Shown piece by piece: positions 33,222 to 41,716 of a stretch of DNA of 64,000 nucleotides (its first letter is position 1; each line of letters begins with the position of its first letter). Below the pieces are notes generated by a model. It ran no database searches. It was not told where the DNA came from and saw nothing but the letters and a program-made list of their open reading frames with translations. The position numbers and the translations under genes are program-made. Source of the stretch: Nocardia brasiliensis ATCC 700358 (GTDB lineage: Bacteria > Actinomycetota > Actinomycetes > Mycobacteriales > Mycobacteriaceae); the NCBI RefSeq assembly GCF_000250675.2, contig NC_018681.1, positions 7,378,001 through 7,442,000 of the forward strand, read 5' to 3'.

Positions 33222-34148
33222 ATGACCGACCTTGTGCTCGCGATCGATCTCGGTAAGACCGGCTGCCGCGCCTCGCTGCGCCGCGACGGCCACGAGATCG
33301 GCGCCGCCACCGGATCCGGCACGCCCGGCCTGGCCAATGCCGGTGGCGTCGCGGCCGCGGAGCAGTCGATCCGCGCGGTCGTCGCCCGGATCACGCCGCC
33401 CGCCACCGGCTTTGCCCTGCTCGTCGGCGCCGCGGGCGGACTCGCCGCGCCGGAGGCCGCCCGGCTGCTCGCGCACGCGCTGACCGATCTGCCCGGCGCC
33501 CGATCCGTCGCGGTCACCTCCGACGCGGTCACCGCGCATGCCGGCGCGCTCGGCGGCGCACCGGGCGTCGTGCTCGCGGCGGGCACCGGCGCGGTGGCCA
33601 CCGCGGTCGACGCGGCGGGCCGATTCATCCGGACCGACGGCTGGGGTCCGCTGCTGGGCGACGAAGGCGGCGGGGCCTGGATCGGCACCGAGGGTTTGCG
33701 TGCGGCGCTGCGCGCGCACGACGGTCGCGGCCCGCACACCGCCCTCGCCGCCAAGGCCACCGAGAGCTACGGCGTGACGCTCGACGAACTGCCCAGGCAC
33801 CTCGGCCAACACGAGAATCCCGCGCTGCTGGCGGCCCGCTTCGCGCCGGTCGTCGCCGCGGCCGCGGCCACCGACGAGACTGCTGCGGCCGTCCTGACCG
33901 CGGCCGGACGCGCGCTGGCTCGCACCGTCCGCGCGGCGATCGCGCGCTCGGGCCTGCGACCGCCGGTCCCCTACGCGCTCACCGGCGGGCTGGTCAATCT
34001 CGGTGCGGCGCTGCTCGAACCGCTGGATCAGGAGATCGCGCCGCTCATCGATCGGCGGACCGCGCTGGGTGGCCCGATCGACGGCGCTGCCCTGCTGGCC
34101 GGTGATACGGCTACGGTATTGGAGAAATTGGTGGTACGAATCGTCTGA
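33222..34148 (+). CDS. BadF/BcrA-family amino-sugar kinase (GlcNAc/MurNAc kinase-like)
   Basis: 308 aa from the ATG of MTDLVLAID (two upstream Met codons are alternatives). The actin-like ATPase motifs are LVLAIDLGKTGCRASLRR (phosphate 1), VVLAAGTGAVATAVDAAG (phosphate 2) and DGWGPLLGDEGGGAWIG, which is characteristic of N-acetylglucosamine kinases. Clostridial MurK of this family phosphorylates both MurNAc and GlcNAc. It sits first in a locus for anhydroMurNAc recycling, 73 nt ahead of the symporter, so MurNAc or GlcNAc from wall turnover is the likely substrate. Confidence 0.85.
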   Translation: MTDLVLAIDLGKTGCRASLRRDGHEIGAATGSGTPGLANAGGVAAAEQSIRAVVARITPPATGFALLVGAAGGLAAPEAARLLAHALTDLPGARSVAVTSDAVTAHAGALGGAPGVVLAAGTGAVATAVDAAGRFIRTDGWGPLLGDEGGGAWIGTEGLRAALRAHDGRGPHTALAAKATESYGVTLDELPRHLGQHENPALLAARFAPVVAAAAATDETAAAVLTAAGRALARTVRAAIARSGLRPPVPYALTGGLVNLGAALLEPLDQEIAPLIDRRTALGGPIDGAALLAGDTATVLEKLVVRIV

Positions 34149-34154
34149 CAATCA

Positions 34155-34183
34155 TTGACAGAGTCCACGTCACGGCTGACACT
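34155..34183 (+). promoter_or_regulatory. Promoter candidate for the symporter-anmK operon
   Basis: A consensus -35 TTGACA (34155-34160) and a GACACT -10-like hexamer (34178-34183) are separated by 17 nt. They lie 39 nt before the symporter ATG. Suggests the kinase upstream is not the only route of transcription into the operon. Confidence 0.5.
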
Positions 34184-34221
34184 AAGTTGCAATCCGCACG
34201 TCGCGTCACCTAGGAGCTGCG

Positions 34222-35748
34222 ATGAACGCACTCAACGTCGCCGTCATCGTCGTCTATCTGATCACCGTGGCGTGGATCGGCCTACGGCTGTCCGGGAAGC
34301 AGAAGTCCAGCAGCGACTACTTCGTCGGCGAGGGCCGGATGCCCTGGTGGACCGTGTGCTTCTCGGTGGTGGCCACCGAGACCAGCGTGCTCACGGTCAT
34401 CTCGATACCCGGCGGCGCGTACACCGATCAGGCGTTCGGCAACGTCGAACTGGCGCTCGGCTACATCATCGGCCGCACCATCGTGGCGACCGCGCTGATC
34501 CCGCTGTACAAACGCGGCGGATTCGTCAGCGCCTACCAGTACCTCGAGCTGCGCTTCGGCCGCTACCTGCAGGGCGTGGCGTCGGTGACGTTCGTGTTCA
34601 CCCGGTTGCTCGCCGAGGGCGTGCGCCTGTTCGCCTCCGCCATCCCGATCAAGCTGCTGCTCAGCGAATTCGGCATCGACCTCGGGTACGACGTGATCAT
34701 CATCGCGTTGACCCTGCTGACGGTCGTCTACACCTATCTCGGCGGGATCAAGGCGGTCATCTGGACCGACGCGCTGCAGATGGGCCTGTACCTGTCCGGC
34801 GCGATCATCGCGATCGGCGTGCTCACCGGTCACGTCGGCGCCGCGGGCTGGTCGGATGCGCTGCACGCGGGCAAGTTCCAGGTCTTCGACACCGATTTCG
34901 GCCTGGCGCACATTCTGACCAGTCCCTTCGCCATGCCGACGGCGATCGTCGGCGGCGCCATCTTCGCCATGGCCTCGCACGGCTCCGACCAGCTGATCGT
35001 GCAACGCATCCTGGCCACCCGCTCGCTGCGCGACAGCCAGAAGGCGATGATCGGCTCCGGCATCTTCGTCGCCATCCAGTTCGCCGCCTTCTCCCTGGTC
35101 GGCGCGCTGCTGTGGTCCTACAACGAGGGCAAGACGCCCAAGGAACTCGGCCTCGCCACCGCGGACAACCTCTACCCCAACTTCATCCTGCACGGCCTGC
35201 CGGTGGTGATCTCCGGCCTGCTGGTCGCCGGCATCCTCGGCGCCGCGATGGGATCGCTGTCCTCGGCACTGAACTCGATGGCGAACTCGACGGTCGCCGA
35301 CATCATCCGCAGCTTCGCCAAGCGCGAGATCTCCGACACGTCCATGCTGAAACTGGCCCGCTACATGACCCTGGTGTGGGCGGTGCTGATGGCGCTGTGC
35401 GCGATGGGCTTCAGCGCGACCACCGGCAACGTCTACCTGACCGCGCTCACCATCGCCGGGTACACCTACGGCGCACTGCTCGGGGCGTTCCTGCTGGGCC
35501 GGCTCGTCCCGCGGGCCAACCAGGTCGACGCCATCATCGCCTTCGTGGTGACGGTGATCGTGATGACGATCGTGGTGCGGGCGGTCCACATCGATGTCAC
35601 GGTGGCGGGCAAGACCGTCGAGAAGGGCATCGCGGCACAGTGGCTGGTGCCGATCGGGGTGCTCGTCACGCTGCTGGTCGGCGGGCTGACCAGCCGCCTC
35701 CATCCCGCCCCCGAACCGAAACCAGACCCGGTCGAGGCGGTGGCCTAG
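34222..35748 (+). CDS. Sodium:solute symporter (SSS family), probable amino-sugar importer
   Basis: 508 aa from ATG with TAGGAG upstream. About thirteen transmembrane helices starting AVIVVYLITVAWIGLRLSG. Family signature SLSSALNSMANSTVADIIRS, and the sodium-binding region near GGAYTDQAFGNVE. SSS proteins carry sugars, sialic acid and amino acids. The genes around it (anmK, murQ, kinase, RpiR regulator) indicate that it imports MurNAc, anhydroMurNAc or GlcNAc; this is inference from context. Its stop overlaps the GTG of anmK by 1 nt. Confidence 0.88.
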   Translation: MNALNVAVIVVYLITVAWIGLRLSGKQKSSSDYFVGEGRMPWWTVCFSVVATETSVLTVISIPGGAYTDQAFGNVELALGYIIGRTIVATALIPLYKRGGFVSAYQYLELRFGRYLQGVASVTFVFTRLLAEGVRLFASAIPIKLLLSEFGIDLGYDVIIIALTLLTVVYTYLGGIKAVIWTDALQMGLYLSGAIIAIGVLTGHVGAAGWSDALHAGKFQVFDTDFGLAHILTSPFAMPTAIVGGAIFAMASHGSDQLIVQRILATRSLRDSQKAMIGSGIFVAIQFAAFSLVGALLWSYNEGKTPKELGLATADNLYPNFILHGLPVVISGLLVAGILGAAMGSLSSALNSMANSTVADIIRSFAKREISDTSMLKLARYMTLVWAVLMALCAMGFSATTGNVYLTALTIAGYTYGALLGAFLLGRLVPRANQVDAIIAFVVTVIVMTIVVRAVHIDVTVAGKTVEKGIAAQWLVPIGVLVTLLVGGLTSRLHPAPEPKPDPVEAVA

Positions 35749-36911
35749 TGCGCGTCGTGGGGTTGATGTCCGGCACGTCGCACGACGCGATAGACGCGGT
35801 CGCCGCGGAAATATGCCTGCGGGACAAGACGATCGAGGTCCGGATCGCCGGGCTGCTGAGCCGCCCCTACCCGGCCGAGTTGCGGTCCGAGCTGATCGCG
35901 GCACTGCCGCCCGCCTCGATCGATATGGCGACCGTGTGCCGGCTCGACACCGCGATCGGACAGCAGTTCGCCGCGGCGGCCGACGCGGCGGTCCACGAAT
36001 TCTTCGACGGCACAGCCGATCTCGTCGCTTCGCACGGCCAGACCGTGTACCACTGGGTGCACGAGGGCGTCGTGCACGGCACGCTGCAACTCGGGCAACC
36101 GGCCTGGATCGCGGAACGGACCGGGCTGCCCGTCGTCAGCGACTTCCGCCCGCGTGATATCGCGGCGGGTGGACAGGGCGCTCCCCTGGTGGGCCTGTTC
36201 GACCTGTTGTGGCTGGCCGGACGGCCCGGACGCGCGGCCGCGCTGAACATCGGCGGCATCGCCAATGTCACCGTCACCGGCGAGCCCCCGGTGGCCTTCG
36301 ACACCGGGCCGGGCAACGCGCTCATCGATGCCGCCGTCGCCATGGCGACCGGCGGCGCGGAACTGTTCGATCGCGACGGACTGCGCGCCGCCCGCGGCAC
36401 GGTGGACGAGCACCTGCTGAAAGCCCTTCTCGCGGAACCCTACTATCGGGCGGCGGCGCCGAAGACGACGGGCAAAGAGCTGTTCAACAGCGCCTACCTC
36501 ACGCGCGTGTTGCCGGACCACGCACCCTCCGGCGACGATATCGTCGCCACGGTGACCGCCCTGACCGCCCACACCATCGCCGACGCGCTGGCTCCCTTCG
36601 CACCGGACGAGGTGATCGTCTCCGGCGGCGGCACGCTGAATCCGACGCTGTCGGCGATGCTGCGCGACCGGCTGGGCCCGGCGACGCTGCGCACCTCCGA
36701 TGAACTCGGATTACCCTCGGCCGCCAAGGAAGCCGCGGCCTTCGCGGTACTCGGCTTCCTGACCGCGCACGGTCTCGCGGGTACCCATCCGGCGGGCACC
36801 GGCGCGCGCCACGCCGCGGTGCTCGGTTCGATCACGCCGGGCGCGACGCCGCTCGTACTTCCCGCGGTACCGGGTACCCCACCGGAACGGCTGACGGTGG
36901 TGGCGCGATGA
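35748..36911 (+). CDS. anmK: Anhydro-N-acetylmuramic acid kinase
   Basis: 387 aa, GTG start overlapping the symporter stop by 1 nt. Diagnostic blocks are VVGLMSGTSHDAIDAVAAE, SHGQTVYHWVHEG, VVSDFRPRDIAAGGQGAPLV, ALNIGGIANVTV and AFDTGPGNALIDA, followed by KTTGKELFN. AnmK phosphorylates and opens 1,6-anhydroMurNAc to MurNAc-6-phosphate, which MurQ then converts to GlcNAc-6-phosphate. Full length compared with the E. coli enzyme. The neighbouring murQ completes the pathway. Confidence 0.95.
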   Translation: MRVVGLMSGTSHDAIDAVAAEICLRDKTIEVRIAGLLSRPYPAELRSELIAALPPASIDMATVCRLDTAIGQQFAAAADAAVHEFFDGTADLVASHGQTVYHWVHEGVVHGTLQLGQPAWIAERTGLPVVSDFRPRDIAAGGQGAPLVGLFDLLWLAGRPGRAAALNIGGIANVTVTGEPPVAFDTGPGNALIDAAVAMATGGAELFDRDGLRAARGTVDEHLLKALLAEPYYRAAAPKTTGKELFNSAYLTRVLPDHAPSGDDIVATVTALTAHTIADALAPFAPDEVIVSGGGTLNPTLSAMLRDRLGPATLRTSDELGLPSAAKEAAAFAVLGFLTAHGLAGTHPAGTGARHAAVLGSITPGATPLVLPAVPGTPPERLTVVAR

Positions 36912-37837
36912 CCGATGCAGCACACAGCGATTCGACGAAAGGCGGTGGCCGCGTGCCGGGTGGGCCGGAGGGCGACGACGTACGCACGCGATTACTGGGG
37001 GCGCTCCCCAGACTCACGCCGGCCGGGTTGCGGGTGGCCCGGGTGATTCGCGACGACCCCTCCGGCGCCGCGCAATTGACCGTGAGCGAGCTGGCCGAGC
37101 GCGCCGCGACCAGCACCTCGGCCGTCGTCCGGCTCGCCAAAGCCCTTGGCTACGAGGGCTATCCGCAGTTGCGCCTGGCGCTCGCGGCGACCGCCAAGGA
37201 CGACGGCAGGCCGGTGTTCGCCACCGATATCGACGCCGACGACCCGCTGTCGAAGGTGTTGCAGAAGCTCACCGCCTTCGAAACCGAGGGCATGCTGGCC
37301 ACCGCCGAACTCGCCGATCCCGCCACCATGCTCGCGGTGGTCGAGGCCCTGGTGCACGCGCGCCGCGTGGAACTCATCGGCATCGGCGCGTCCGGTCTGG
37401 TCGCGACCGATATGGCACAGAAACTCGCCCGGATCGGCATGTGGTGTGACGCGTGCACCTCCGAGGACGAGGCGCTGGTGCTCGGCAGCCTGCTCGAGGA
37501 AGGTGATGTGCTCATCGCGTTCTCACACTCCGGGGAGACCGCCGCGATCGTCGACGCCCTGGATCATGCCCGCGGCAGGCGCGCCACCACGGTGGCCGTC
37601 ACGGCGGGCCCGCAGTCCAAACTCGCCCGGGTCGCGACGCACACCGTGCTGGTGGCCGGGCGCGAGGACGGCTTCCGCTCCGCCGCGATGGCGAGCCGGA
37701 TGAGTCAGCTGCTGGTCGTCGACGCGCTGTATGTCGGTGTGCTGCAACGCACTCCGTCGGCGGCGTCGGCGCTGCGCCGCACCTACGACGCGGTCGCGGA
37801 CCGCAGGATGCCACGCTCGCTCCGGAAGTCTCCGTGA
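36908..37837 (+). CDS. MurR/RpiR-family transcriptional regulator
   Basis: 309 aa, ATG overlapping the anmK stop by 4 nt. N-terminal HTH_6 (LTVSELAERAATSTSAVVRL then AKALGYEGYPQLRLAL) and a C-terminal SIS sugar-phosphate-binding domain (VELIGIGASGLVATDMAQKL; VLIAFSHSGETAAIVDAL). MurR regulators sense MurNAc-6-phosphate and repress murQ. Being in the operon, it likely controls this locus. The GC-rich C-terminal tail is short. Confidence 0.92.
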   Translation: MTDAAHSDSTKGGGRVPGGPEGDDVRTRLLGALPRLTPAGLRVARVIRDDPSGAAQLTVSELAERAATSTSAVVRLAKALGYEGYPQLRLALAATAKDDGRPVFATDIDADDPLSKVLQKLTAFETEGMLATAELADPATMLAVVEALVHARRVELIGIGASGLVATDMAQKLARIGMWCDACTSEDEALVLGSLLEEGDVLIAFSHSGETAAIVDALDHARGRRATTVAVTAGPQSKLARVATHTVLVAGREDGFRSAAMASRMSQLLVVDALYVGVLQRTPSAASALRRTYDAVADRRMPRSLRKSP

Positions 37838-37893
37838 GATCGACTTTCGCTCGACCCCCGGAGTTGGCGGACCCGCAGGACAGAGGAGGCGAA

Positions 37894-38796
37894 GTGAACG
37901 AGATCAGCGCACTGACCACCGAGGAAGCCAATCCCCATACCGCCGCACTCGATGCCATGCCGGTCGAGGACATGCTGCGCGTCATGAACGCCGAGGACGC
38001 GGGCGTGGCCACCGCCGTGGCGCAGGCGCTGCCGCAGATCGCGCGTGCCGTGCACCGGATCGTCGCGGCGCGCGAGCAGGGCGGCCGGCTGGTCTACGTC
38101 GGCGCGGGCACCAGCGGCAGGCTCGGCCTGCTCGACGCGGTGGAGTGCCCGCCGACCTTCGGCACCGATCCCGGCGAGGTGCTCGGCATCATGGCCGGTG
38201 GCGCGCAGGCGTTCACCCGGGCGATCGAGGGCGCGGAGGACGACCCGGAGCGCGGCCGGCAGGACATGGCGGCGATCACCCTCACCGCGCGCGATGTCGT
38301 CGTCGCGCTCGCGGCCAGTGGCCGGACACCGTACGCGATCGGCGCGCTGCAATACGCCCGCTCCGTCGGCGCGGGCACCGTAGCGGTCTCCTGCAACCGC
38401 CGGGCCGAACTCAGCGCGTACGCCGATATCGGCATCGAAATCGAAACGGGCCCAGAGGTTTTGACCGGATCAACCCGGCTGAAGGCGGGTACCGCACAGA
38501 AGATGGTCTGCAACATGCTCTCGACCGCGACCATGGTGCGCTCCGGCAAGGTGTACGGCAACCTCATGGTGGACGTGCGGCCGACCAACGCCAAACTGGT
38601 CGACCGCGCGTGCCGGATCGTCGCCGACGCCACCGGCGCCGACCTCGCCACCGCCGCCGCCCTGCTCGACGACGCGGGCGGCCACCCGAAGACCGCGATC
38701 GTCATGCGCCTGGCCGGTGTCGACGCGGACGCGGCCCGTTCGCTGCTCGCCGGCGCGGGCGGTTTCGTGCGGGTCGCGGTGGGCGAGGAAAGCTAG
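37894..38796 (+). CDS. murQ: N-acetylmuramic acid 6-phosphate etherase
   Basis: 300 aa from GTG with GAGGAGG upstream (an earlier in-frame ATG at 37834 lies in the linker). Signatures VYVGAGTSGRLGLLDAVECP, GIMAGGAQAFTRAIEGAEDD, ALAASGRTPYAIGAL, LTGSTRLKAGTAQKMVCNML and KVYGNLMVDVRPTNAKLVDR match E. coli MurQ closely. It removes the lactyl ether from MurNAc-6-phosphate to give GlcNAc-6-phosphate and lactate. Last gene of the recycling operon. Full length. Confidence 0.96.
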   Translation: MNEISALTTEEANPHTAALDAMPVEDMLRVMNAEDAGVATAVAQALPQIARAVHRIVAAREQGGRLVYVGAGTSGRLGLLDAVECPPTFGTDPGEVLGIMAGGAQAFTRAIEGAEDDPERGRQDMAAITLTARDVVVALAASGRTPYAIGALQYARSVGAGTVAVSCNRRAELSAYADIGIEIETGPEVLTGSTRLKAGTAQKMVCNMLSTATMVRSGKVYGNLMVDVRPTNAKLVDRACRIVADATGADLATAAALLDDAGGHPKTAIVMRLAGVDADAARSLLAGAGGFVRVAVGEES

Positions 38797-38853
38797 CGGC
38801 CGACGCGAGTCCGCCTCCAGGCGCGCCGGAGACCGCGCCGGTACGGTACCGGC

Positions 38854-39417
38854 ATGCCCTTCGTGATCGATGGTCCGATGACGTGCTACCTAATGCCCGG
38901 TGACCACGCCGAGGCCGAACGCCGGTTCCTGGAACTGGTCGCCGGGCCGGGTGAAACCTGGCTGATCGCCTACGGATTCACCCTCACCGACGCCGCCGAC
39001 AACTTGATCGCCGCGCACCGGCGGGGCGTGCCGCTGCACCTCTATCTCGATCACACCCAGTCCGCGGGACACACGCAGCAGCCCATCGTGCGGCAGCTGG
39101 TCGCCGCCGGTATCGAGGTCACCATCGGTACGAGCACCAGCGGACGCAAATACATCTGCCACACCAAAGGCCTGGTGGTGGACACCCCCGCCGGTCCGCA
39201 ATGCTGGGAGGGCTCGGTCAATTTCAGCACCAGCGGGTGGCTCCAGGTGAATACGGCGCTCAATTTCGGCGCCCAGGCCTGGCGCGACCATTTCGTCGCC
39301 CAGTTCAATACACTGCGCCACTACGCGTGGACCGAGGAGCGCGACCTCCAGCTCATGCCCGCGCCCCCGGCCGATCTCGGCGAGGCAGCGCTGCCGATGC
39401 TGCCGCTGACGATCTGA
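38854..39417 (+). CDS. Phospholipase D-like protein with a single HKD-type motif
   Basis: 187 aa. Single PLD-like domain: ETWLIAYGFTLTDAADNLIA, VPLHLYLDHTQSAGHTQQPI, then KYICHTKGLVVD (HxK) and CWEGSVNFSTSGWLQVN, the usual PLD spacing to Asn/Ser. Proteins with one HKD motif, like bacterial Nuc, dimerise and act as nucleases or phosphodiesterases. No signal peptide. Convergent with the secreted protein that follows, 9 nt apart. Confidence 0.8.
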   Translation: MPFVIDGPMTCYLMPGDHAEAERRFLELVAGPGETWLIAYGFTLTDAADNLIAAHRRGVPLHLYLDHTQSAGHTQQPIVRQLVAAGIEVTIGTSTSGRKYICHTKGLVVDTPAGPQCWEGSVNFSTSGWLQVNTALNFGAQAWRDHFVAQFNTLRHYAWTEERDLQLMPAPPADLGEAALPMLPLTI

Positions 39418-39426
39418 GCACCGTGG

Positions 39427-39921
39427 CTAGGAGCCGGTCGAGCCCAGCGCGACCTTCTTCATCGTGAAGGTACCCAGCTCGGTCTTCTTTTTGTCGGTAC
39501 CGATGCGCACCACGTCCGCCGTGAAACTGCTCGGTTTTCCGGTGCCGTCACACGTCAGCCCGGAAATGGCCGCATGCACCGTGCTGCCGTCACCGATCAA
39601 CTGGGTGCCGCTCCAGCTGGTCAGCACATTCTTCGCGTCGACCACGAATTGCCCAAGGTAAACCACAGGTTCCGCACCCGCCCGGGTGTACTTCGTTTCC
39701 ACGAAATTGATCAGCCCCCCGAATCCACCGACCAGCGTATTGTTCTCGCCCCCTTTCCACGCACCGTCATACGCGCTGCGATCCGCCACCGACTCGCAGG
39801 TCACAGCACGCGCGACGGGCGCGACACCGGTCAGCACACCGAGCCCGAGCACCCCGGCACCCAGCAGCACAACCCCCTCCACAAAACGCCCGGACATCCC
39901 CCTGGCATTACCTGATGGCAC
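39427..39921 (-). CDS. Secreted hypothetical protein
   Basis: 164 aa from a GTG with AAGGGA 9 nt upstream; the in-frame ATG 8 codons later (156 aa) has its purine run immediately adjacent and looks worse. A signal peptide (FVEGVVLLGAGVLGLGVL, then APVARA) is followed by a compact domain with two Cys (VTCESVADRSAYDGAWKG; ISGLTCDGTGKPSSFTADVV). No family recognised. The pattern of one disulphide and beta-like strands suggests a small exported, perhaps cell-wall, protein. Confidence 0.7.
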   Translation of the reverse strand: MPSGNARGMSGRFVEGVVLLGAGVLGLGVLTGVAPVARAVTCESVADRSAYDGAWKGGENNTLVGGFGGLINFVETKYTRAGAEPVVYLGQFVVDAKNVLTSWSGTQLIGDGSTVHAAISGLTCDGTGKPSSFTADVVRIGTDKKKTELGTFTMKKVALGSTGS

Positions 39922-40026
39922 AGTCCCGAATCCCTTCCATTCCGGTAGCCGACACAACCGACCAGCCAGTATTACAAGGAAATACGAATAACCCGCGCGG
40001 GCGCGCGGATGAATTACCGCGGCGCG

Positions 40027-40995
40027 TTACGCGTCCGGGGTGGAATTTGCGCGGCGGGCGCGGGCGCGGCGTTTGCCCTCGTGCATGGCTTGTACGCGGG
40101 CGATCGGGATGGTGTGGCCTTCGGCGACGAGGTCGGCGGGCAGGGGTTGCGGGGCGGGCATTTCGGTGGCCCACGGGTCGCGGCCGCCGAGCTGTGCCAC
40201 CGCGTTGCGCACGGTGAAATCACGTGGGGTGACCTGGTCGAGATCCGACCACGCCACCGGAAACGACACCGTCGTGCCCGGCCGGATGCGCGGGCTGTAG
40301 GCGGCGACGACGGTCGCACCGCCCGCGCGGGTGGAGTCGAGGAACACGCGACCGCCCCGGTCCTCCCGGATGAACGCGGTGGTCGCCAGCTCCGGATCGA
40401 TCCGCTCCGCCCGGGCGGCGATCGCCCGGGTCGCGGCCGCGACGTCGTCGATGGCGAGCCCGGGCACCAGCGGGACGAACACGTGCACCCCTTTGGCGCC
40501 ACTGGTTTTCACCGCGCCGTCGAGCCCGTCGTTGCCGAGCGCCGTGCGGATCAGCTGCGCGGCGCGCACCGCCTGCCCGAACGGCTGCTCCGGCGCCGGA
40601 TCGATATCGAGCACGAGGTGCGTCGGGCCTTTACCGTGGTCGGCGAGCAGCAGCGTCGTGTGGTATTCGATCGCCCGCTGGTTGCCGAACCACACCAGCG
40701 TGCGGACCTCGTCGGCGAGCGCGTACGTGACCTCACGACGGGAACTCTCGGCCCACATCGTCACCCGGTGCATCCACTCCGGGGTGTATTTGGGCAGGTT
40801 CTTCTGCATGAACGGCTCCTGCCCCGGCCGCACCCGGATCACCGACAGCGGCCGGTCGCGCAGCTGGCGCACCATTCGCTCGCCGACGGCCGCCAGATAG
40901 TCGACCAGATCGCGCTTGGTCGCCTCGGCGCCGTCGAACAGCGGCTTGTCGAGGTTGGTCAGCGCGATCCCCGCGCGGACCTCTGCACTGCCCAT
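40027..40995 (-). CDS. LigD-type polymerase/primase (NHEJ), stand-alone
   Basis: 322 aa from ATG with GGTGAG upstream. It covers the archaeo-eukaryotic primase-like polymerase domain of LigD: ALTNLDKPLFDGAEATKRDL, YTPEWMHRVTMWAESSRREV, NQRAIEYHTTLLLADHGKGP, LVLDIDPAPEQPFGQAVRAA with the catalytic Asp pair, and TSGAKGVHVFVPLVPG. No ligase or nuclease domain follows, so it is a free-standing Pol, as seen in many actinomycetes. Fills gaps during non-homologous end joining. Follows the M23 gene by 31 nt; co-transcription is possible but the functions are not related. Confidence 0.93.
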   Translation of the reverse strand: MGSAEVRAGIALTNLDKPLFDGAEATKRDLVDYLAAVGERMVRQLRDRPLSVIRVRPGQEPFMQKNLPKYTPEWMHRVTMWAESSRREVTYALADEVRTLVWFGNQRAIEYHTTLLLADHGKGPTHLVLDIDPAPEQPFGQAVRAAQLIRTALGNDGLDGAVKTSGAKGVHVFVPLVPGLAIDDVAAATRAIAARAERIDPELATTAFIREDRGGRVFLDSTRAGGATVVAAYSPRIRPGTTVSFPVAWSDLDQVTPRDFTVRNAVAQLGGRDPWATEMPAPQPLPADLVAEGHTIPIARVQAMHEGKRRARARRANSTPDA

Positions 40996-41026
40996 CGGCT
41001 CACCATGCCCGCCGCGGGCAGCGCGG

Positions 41027-41632
41027 TCAACCCGGGTGTTTGGCGGGCTGTATCGCGGCGAGCGCGTCCACCACGGTGCGATTCGCGCCGTTCGCGTGCC
41101 GCCCGAGCTGCGGCCAGCCCTGCCCGGCGGGCCCCAGCAACTGGGTCCAGACCTCCCGGGTCCGGTCGAGCAGCTCCCGTTGTTCCGGGTCGCTGAGCGA
41201 GGACAGGAACCCACCCGGGAAGCGCGCGGCGGCGAGCCAGTCGAGCGGATCGATCTTGGCGCCCGGGTCGTAGCCGTACGGCATCACGCTGAGATGCAGG
41301 TGCGGACCACTGGATTGGCCATTGCTGCCGACGTAACCGATCAGCCGGCCCGCCTCGACCCGGTCCCCGACCGACAGCCCGGTCGCGCGGGCATCCCACA
41401 TATGCCCGTATTCGGTGACACCGCCGCCTTGCGCGGCCGGATGGTCGATGACGATCCACTGTCCGTAGCCCGCGGCGGCCCCGAGGTGGAGCACCGTGCC
41501 GCCGGCACAGGCATGGATCGGTGTCCCGTCGGGCGCCGGGAAGTCCTGACCGGAATGGAATCCGCCGTCCCGTGGGCCGAACGGCGAACCGATCGTGAGC
41601 GTTTCGCGGGTCATGGGCCAATAGCGAGTCAT
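41027..41632 (-). CDS. M23-family metallopeptidase without signal peptide, phage-like C terminus
   Basis: 201 aa from ATG with GAGGAGG upstream. The M23 zinc motifs are HSGQDFPAPDGTP (HxxxD) and SSGPHLHLSV (HxH). There is no export signal. The C-terminal 65 residues (LSDPEQRELLDRTREVWTQL, GQGWPQLGRHANGANRTVVD) resemble tail pieces seen in actinophage and prophage lysis or tail proteins (recollection, not a search). Cytoplasmic storage until phage lysis, or a domesticated phage enzyme, would explain the missing signal. Neighbours are a LigD polymerase and a MFS gene. Confidence 0.8.
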   Translation of the reverse strand: MTRYWPMTRETLTIGSPFGPRDGGFHSGQDFPAPDGTPIHACAGGTVLHLGAAAGYGQWIVIDHPAAQGGGVTEYGHMWDARATGLSVGDRVEAGRLIGYVGSNGQSSGPHLHLSVMPYGYDPGAKIDPLDWLAAARFPGGFLSSLSDPEQRELLDRTREVWTQLLGPAGQGWPQLGRHANGANRTVVDALAAIQPAKHPG

Positions 41633-41716
41633 GCGTGCCCTCCTCTCCGCTCCGGATATCGGTGCGAGCCGTCGCGGGTATACCGGCCCGGTCCGCTCAA
41701 CGGGCCGGGCCGGCGC

